Positions 14,062-17,260 of a DNA stretch of 17,260 nt are shown here, piece by piece. The stretch is from assembly GCA_050946775.1 (NCBI GenBank), contig JBMNVL010000034.1, positions 1-17,260 on the forward strand, in the 5' to 3' direction. The DNA is from UMGS1474 sp050946775. GTDB taxonomy: Bacteria; Bacillota; Clostridia; Oscillospirales; Acutalibacteraceae. The stretch's first letter is position 1. Every line of letters starts with the position of its first letter. The translations under genes were made by a program, and so were the position numbers. Below the pieces are notes generated by a model. That model saw only the letters and a list, made by a program, of their open reading frames with translations. It made no database searches and was not told the DNA's origin.

Positions 14062-15138
14062 TTATTGAATGACCGTGCTTTGGGAATAGCCCGAATAGAC
14101 GAAGCACAGATAACTGCGTCCGGTGGCGACGGTCAGGGGCGTGCCGTCCTCCTCGGTGAAATCCAGCCCGCTGTCCGACCGGCTCCAGCCGATCGCCCGC
14201 GCCGTGCCGCCGCTGAGCAGCCAGCCGCTGCCGGAGCTCATCTCGTAGCCGTAGATGGCGGCGCCCCAGGTGGAGGTTTGTTCCACGTACCGGCTGGAGT
14301 CGTAGAGAATGATGACGTTGGCGGCGCTGAGCTGGTCGCCGCTGGCGGTGGTATGGGGCGTGCCGCCCGACAGCGTGCCGTTGCGCTTGTAATACAACCC
14401 GTCGCCGGCGTCGTACTTGAAGGAGACGGTCTGCGCCGGGGAGAGATAGATCTGGACACCGGCGGCTTTTTTGTCGCCCTTCTTGTTGCCGAAGACGAAG
14501 GGGGAATGGTTGGCGCCGGCGGTGCGGTAGCCCTGCGCGGCGATCCGGGAGGCGACCTTTTGGCCGTTGGTCAGCATGCTGTACTCGTACCCCTTGGCGT
14601 TGATCAGCCCCTGATCCCGCCAAAAGGTGGAGCCGTCGTAGATCTGCCCGTCGATATCGGCCAGATTGGCGGCGCGCAGGGTGTTCAACCCGCCGGGACT
14701 GCCGCCGCAATGGCAGTAGACCGCGTCCAGCGCCGTCGCCAGCTTGACGAAGGGGGTGCGGGCGCTGCGGCAGGGGCCGACGGCGTCGGGCATACGGCTG
14801 GCGTCGGCGAAGACCGCCATGATCCGGGTGATGCCGCCCTCGGTTTCGCCCTCGATGAGCATATCCGCCTGTTCGATGCCGTACTGGGGACGGGATTTGT
14901 CGTTGTTGCCGATCATCACCGCCACCGGACGGTATTCGTCAGAGCCCATTTCGTCCCGCCCGGTGAGGAAGTTGATATGCTGCACCGGCGGCTGGGTCGT
15001 GGTGGTGGGAGCCTGGGTCGTGGTGGTGACGGCCCTGGTGGTCGTGGCCGCGGCCAACGCGGGAGAAACCCCGTCGGAGCAGGAGCAGCAGGACGCCGCC
15101 AGAGCCGCCGACAGGGCGATTATCGCCAAACGCTTCAT
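14062..15138 (-). CDS. DUF3048 domain-containing (YerB-like) lipoprotein
   Basis: A 358-residue exported protein. Residues 1-20 are a signal peptide (KRLAIIALSAALAAS) running into a cysteine cluster at 17, 18 and 20, which suggests a lipoprotein, though the exact lipobox is ambiguous. A threonine-rich linker follows at about 32-50 (TTTTQAPTTTTQPP). The DUF3048 region from about 56 is recognised by FLTGRDE, RPVAVMIGN, QADMLIEGETEGGITRIMAVF and VGPCRSAR. The distal part (about 240-350) has a beta-rich look typical of the family's second domain. Function of DUF3048/YerB is not established. The surface location and linker suggest a cell-envelope role. AAAGGAG precedes the ATG at 15138. It has its own terminator and a probable promoter at 15207-15235. 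Confidence 0.88.
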   Translation of the reverse strand: MKRLAIIALSAALAASCCSCSDGVSPALAAATTTRAVTTTTQAPTTTTQPPVQHINFLTGRDEMGSDEYRPVAVMIGNNDKSRPQYGIEQADMLIEGETEGGITRIMAVFADASRMPDAVGPCRSARTPFVKLATALDAVYCHCGGSPGGLNTLRAANLADIDGQIYDGSTFWRDQGLINAKGYEYSMLTNGQKVASRIAAQGYRTAGANHSPFVFGNKKGDKKAAGVQIYLSPAQTVSFKYDAGDGLYYKRNGTLSGGTPHTTASGDQLSAANVIILYDSSRYVEQTSTWGAAIYGYEMSSGSGWLLSGGTARAIGWSRSDSGLDFTEEDGTPLTVATGRSYLCFVYSGYSQSTVIQ

Positions 15139-15174
15139 GCGGGAATCTCCTTTGATATGATTCTACGTATACAG

Positions 15175-15206
15175 GCACACAGACGAGCCGTCTGTGTGCG
15201 TTTTTT
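15175..15206. other. Strong hairpin in the DUF3048 leader
   Basis: GCACACAGACG (15175-15185) pairs perfectly with CGTCTGTGTGC (15189-15199) around a 3-base loop. T residues at 15201-15206 give it the shape of a + strand terminator, but no + strand gene leads into it. On the - strand it would form a stem-loop at the very 5' end of the DUF3048 mRNA, starting a few bases after the predicted transcription start. Confidence 0.7.
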
Positions 15207-15235
15207 ATTATATACCCGTCCGCCGCAAAATGCAA
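15207..15235 (-). promoter_or_regulatory. Probable promoter of the DUF3048 gene
   Basis: On the - strand there is a perfect TATAAT (15212-15207) with TTGCAT (15235-15230) 17 bp upstream. The -35 is weak (three of six). It lies in an AT-rich patch between the araC stop and the leader hairpin. Confidence 0.55.
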
Positions 15236-15254
15236 GGGCAAAAACCCGCTTTTT

Positions 15255-16034
15255 TCACGAAGAACCCCGGTCGGCGACGTACCGGCTGGGGGAGACGCCG
15301 TACCGCTTTTTGAACATTTTGGAGAAGTTGAAAATGTTGCCGTAGCCGACGCTGACGGCGGCTTCGGTCACCGAACAGCCGTGCTCGGCGATCAGCTCGG
15401 CCGCCCGCCGGAGCCGCACCTCCAGCAAATACTGATAAGGCGCCATGCCGGTCTGTTGGCGAAACATGGTGGAAAAATAGCTGTGGCTGACGTGCAGCTG
15501 CGCCGCCAGATCGTCCACCGTGATGGGACGGTTGTAGTTGCGGCGGATATACTCCACCGCGCTGTCGACGAAGGAGACGTCGCTTTCCTGTCCGTCGACG
15601 GGCGCCAGGGCGGACAAAAGCTCCATCACCTTGCCGGCGATGTAGTAGGCGCAGCCCCGCATCGACCGGTCGGTCATCCCGATGGAGCGGAAGATGTGCT
15701 CGGCGTGGCCGGCGTCCGTCACCGATACGTCCCGCAGCGCCGGCAGATCCATCACCGTGTCGAAGCCCACCCAGCAATAGTGCCACGGATCGGCCGGGTC
15801 GGGCTCGTAAAAGACGGTTTCGTAGGGGTGAACGACGAACATCTGCCCGCCCGACAGATCGTAGACCCGATCGCCCGTCGTAAAGCGGCCTTTTCCCGAA
15901 CAGACGTAGTGCAGCAGATAGTATTCCCGCACCGTGCGGGTGCGGCCCTTGTCGGGAGCGCAGCGCTCGTCCCCGTATTCCACCGGGTTGATATCCCGCA
16001 GTCCCGCGTCGGGCAAAATAACGTACCGGTCCAT
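15255..16034 (-). CDS. AraC-family transcriptional regulator
   Basis: A 259-residue DNA-binding regulator. The N-terminal half (about 10-110) is a cupin-like sensing domain (YYLLHYVCSGKGRF, GGQMFVVHPYETVFYEPD), the arm that binds a sugar or related ligand in this family. The C-terminal part (about 158-255) holds two helix-turn-helix motifs: ITVDDLAAQLHVSHSYFSTMF, whose last residues are the recognition helix, and SVTEAAVSVGYGNIFNFSKM, followed by the family signature FKKRYGVSPSRY. GGAGG at 16042-16046 supports the ATG at 16034. It is divergent from a GH2 glycosidase gene 160 bp away, so it most likely controls that gene and perhaps itself through the TGACA repeats between them. The ligand is unknown; a galactoside or its breakdown product is a guess from context. 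Confidence 0.93.
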   Translation of the reverse strand: MDRYVILPDAGLRDINPVEYGDERCAPDKGRTRTVREYYLLHYVCSGKGRFTTGDRVYDLSGGQMFVVHPYETVFYEPDPADPWHYCWVGFDTVMDLPALRDVSVTDAGHAEHIFRSIGMTDRSMRGCAYYIAGKVMELLSALAPVDGQESDVSFVDSAVEYIRRNYNRPITVDDLAAQLHVSHSYFSTMFRQQTGMAPYQYLLEVRLRRAAELIAEHGCSVTEAAVSVGYGNIFNFSKMFKKRYGVSPSRYVADRGSS

Positions 16035-16057
16035 CCCTTCGCCTCCGTTTTTTCTTT

Positions 16058-16085
16058 ATTATAGCAAAACGTGACAAAATCGCAA
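16058..16085 (-). promoter_or_regulatory. Promoter of the araC-family gene
   Basis: On the - strand, a perfect TATAAT (16063-16058) is preceded by TGC (extended -10). A TTGCGA -35 (16085-16080) is 16 bp upstream. A TGACA repeat at 16072 lies between and over these elements, as expected for autoregulation. Confidence 0.7.
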
Positions 16086-16103
16086 GAGAAAATGACAAAA
16101 AAT
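16072..16103 (+). promoter_or_regulatory. Candidate AraC-type operator: TGACA direct repeats 21 bp apart
   Basis: TGACAAAATCG begins at 16072 and TGACAAAAAAT at 16093. The spacing is 21 bp, two helical turns. Direct half-sites at this spacing are the classic arrangement for AraC-family dimers such as those at araI. A third TGACAAATCG begins at 16165. Binding has not been shown; this is read from spacing and context. Confidence 0.5.
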
Positions 16104-16153
16104 AATGATAAATTTTGGATAAATCAGGATATGGATTTTTCAAGGCTTCGCGG

Positions 16154-16177
16154 TATAATGAAAGTGACAAATCGTCA
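16154..16177 (+). promoter_or_regulatory. -10 of the GH2 gene promoter with downstream inverted repeat
   Basis: A perfect TATAAT (16154-16159) has no good -35 at 16-18 bp, suggesting dependence on an activator. Six bases downstream, TGAC (16165-16168) and GTCA (16174-16177) form an inverted repeat over the expected start region, a position where a bound protein would block or modulate initiation. Confidence 0.55.
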
Positions 16178-16194
16178 AAAAGGGAGGATGCGTT

Positions 16195-17260
16195 ATGCGC
16201 CGTATTTTTTCAGGAAAGCGAGTGGTGAGTCTGATGGTTACAGCCGCCCTGCTGGGCAGCGTACTGCCCGCCGTTCCGGTCGCCGGCGAAACCGGTGATC
16301 CGTGGAACGAAAACGCCGCCTGGCCGGCGCTGGCGTCGGTCAGCGCGTTGCAGCCGGGCCAGTCCTATTTCACCTATAAAGAGTGGACGGGGGAGAAAAA
16401 CTCCACCGACATCCACGGCAACGCCGTGCGCCAGGCCGACGTGGTGGGGGTCAACCGCCAGGACGCCCACGCCAGCGAGACCCTGCCTTACGACAGCGTG
16501 GCCGCCGCCGTGAAGGGCGCGGTGGACTACGATCTTCAGCAGTCGGTCTACTACCAGCTGCTGACCGGCGAGGGAAAGGACTGGGAACTGACGGTCTACA
16601 AAAATCCCACCCTGGCGCAGCAGGCCGGGGCGCTGGACAACTTCTACAAGGCCGATTTTGCGACCACCCCCTATACCGGCACCGGCAAGGTGGGCACCTT
16701 CGCCACCGCCAACTACGGCTGCGGCTGGAAGACGGTCACTCTGCCGGCCAGCTGGCAGACCCAGGGGTTCGATTTCCCCATCTATTCCAACTACGACATC
16801 CCCTGGAAGGCCTACGGCAACGCCACCGGATCGGATACCTCGCTGGTGCCGGCGGCGCCGCTGGTGACCAACCCGGTCGGGTTGTACCGCAAGAGCTTTG
16901 ACGTGGATCCGAGCTGGCTCAAGGACGGCAAGAAGGTGTACATCTCCTTCAAGGGCGTCGAGTCGGCGATGTACCTGTACGTCAACGGCAGCGAGGTGGG
17001 CTACACCGAGGATTCCTTCGACGCCCACGACTTCGATATCACCCCCTTCCTCAACGCCGACGGCAAGGACAACCTGCTGGCGGTTCGGGTGCATCGCTGG
17101 TGCGACGGCAGCTGGCTGGAGGATCAGGATTTCCTGCGCTTGGGCGGCATTTTCCGGGACGTGGTGCTCTACGCCACCCCGGCGGTGCATATCCGGGACT
17201 ACAAGGTGGAGACCGATCTCGACGACAACTTCGTCAACGCCGATCTCAAGCTGCGGCTGA
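16195..17260 (+). CDS. Secreted GH2 beta-galactosidase-like glycosidase (5' part, runs off the window)
   Basis: The frame is open from 16195 to the window end (355 codons). A signal peptide spans about 1-31: basic MRRIFSGKR, a hydrophobic core VVSLMVTAALLGSVLPAVPV, and a likely cleavage near AGE. A non-typical segment of about 140 residues follows. Then come GH2 N-terminal sugar-binding landmarks: LPASWQTQGFDFPIYSNYDIP near 183-203, NPVGLYRKSFDV near 226-237, GVESAMYLYVNGSEVGY near 254-270, and SWLEDQDFLRLGGIFRDV near 306-323, as in LacZ-type enzymes. The immunoglobulin-like domain begins near 332. The catalytic barrel lies beyond the window, so activity and exact substrate are unconfirmed. 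AGGGAGG at 16181-16187 is seven bases before the ATG. Secretion suggests host- or plant-glycan degradation outside the cell. Confidence 0.9.
   Translation, partial: MRRIFSGKRVVSLMVTAALLGSVLPAVPVAGETGDPWNENAAWPALASVSALQPGQSYFTYKEWTGEKNSTDIHGNAVRQADVVGVNRQDAHASETLPYDSVAAAVKGAVDYDLQQSVYYQLLTGEGKDWELTVYKNPTLAQQAGALDNFYKADFATTPYTGTGKVGTFATANYGCGWKTVTLPASWQTQGFDFPIYSNYDIPWKAYGNATGSDTSLVPAAPLVTNPVGLYRKSFDVDPSWLKDGKKVYISFKGVESAMYLYVNGSEVGYTEDSFDAHDFDITPFLNADGKDNLLAVRVHRWCDGSWLEDQDFLRLGGIFRDVVLYATPAVHIRDYKVETDLDDNFVNADLKLRL

Overview
The window looks like a chromosomal segment of a high-GC (clearly above 60% by eye), Gram-positive anaerobe of the class Clostridia, most likely an uncultured Oscillospirales/Ruminococcaceae-type gut bacterium. 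This is an inference. It rests on strong AAAGGAG/AGGAGG ribosome binding sites before nearly every gene, canonical TTGACA/TATAAT promoters with 17-bp spacers, a DUF3048 (YerB-type) lipoprotein, a YwlE-like arginine phosphatase domain, a secreted GH2 enzyme beside an AraC regulator, and gene-free gaps filled with short dispersed repeats. No phage, plasmid, CRISPR, rRNA or tRNA gene is visible.

Layout. Positions 1-443 hold only repeats: a hairpin repeat, a 110-bp tandem duplication and CGTCTAA-type heptads. Then comes a tightly overlapping aromatic amino acid operon on +: aroA (444-1694), aroC (1682-2782) and a fused chorismate mutase/prephenate dehydratase pheA (2773-3930). It carries shikimate-3-phosphate through EPSP, chorismate and prephenate to phenylpyruvate. 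It is followed by a bidirectional terminator and, on -, a GTP-type PEP carboxykinase (4090-5850). A divergent promoter region then leads to an EamA/DMT exporter (6099-7004, +), and a second bidirectional terminator separates that from tsaD (7141-8148, -).

Upstream of tsaD on the same strand is the most unusual gene: one 286-residue frame (8335-9195) joining a YwlE-like low-molecular-weight phosphatase to a RimI-type ribosomal protein alanine acetyltransferase. Its promoter overlaps a divergent one driving a cytoplasmic GH13 glucan hydrolase (9278-11140). After a repeat-rich gap (11141-11546) come mnmE (11547-12914, -) and, divergently, a stand-alone left-handed beta-helix protein resembling the acetyltransferase half of GlmU (13022-13690, +). 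Another repeat-rich gap (13691-14061) precedes a DUF3048 lipoprotein (14062-15138, -), an AraC regulator (15255-16034, -) and the start of a secreted GH2 beta-galactosidase-like enzyme (16195 to the window end, +).

Most of the content is housekeeping: aromatic amino acids, gluconeogenesis/anaplerosis, and tRNA modification by TsaD (t6A37) and MnmE (wobble U34). Sugar use is represented by GH13 and by AraC-GH2. The points of most interest are the phosphatase-acetyltransferase fusion next to tsaD, TGACA direct repeats 21 bp apart between araC and the GH2 gene, and several families of intergenic repeats, including one inverted pair that brackets the aro operon.
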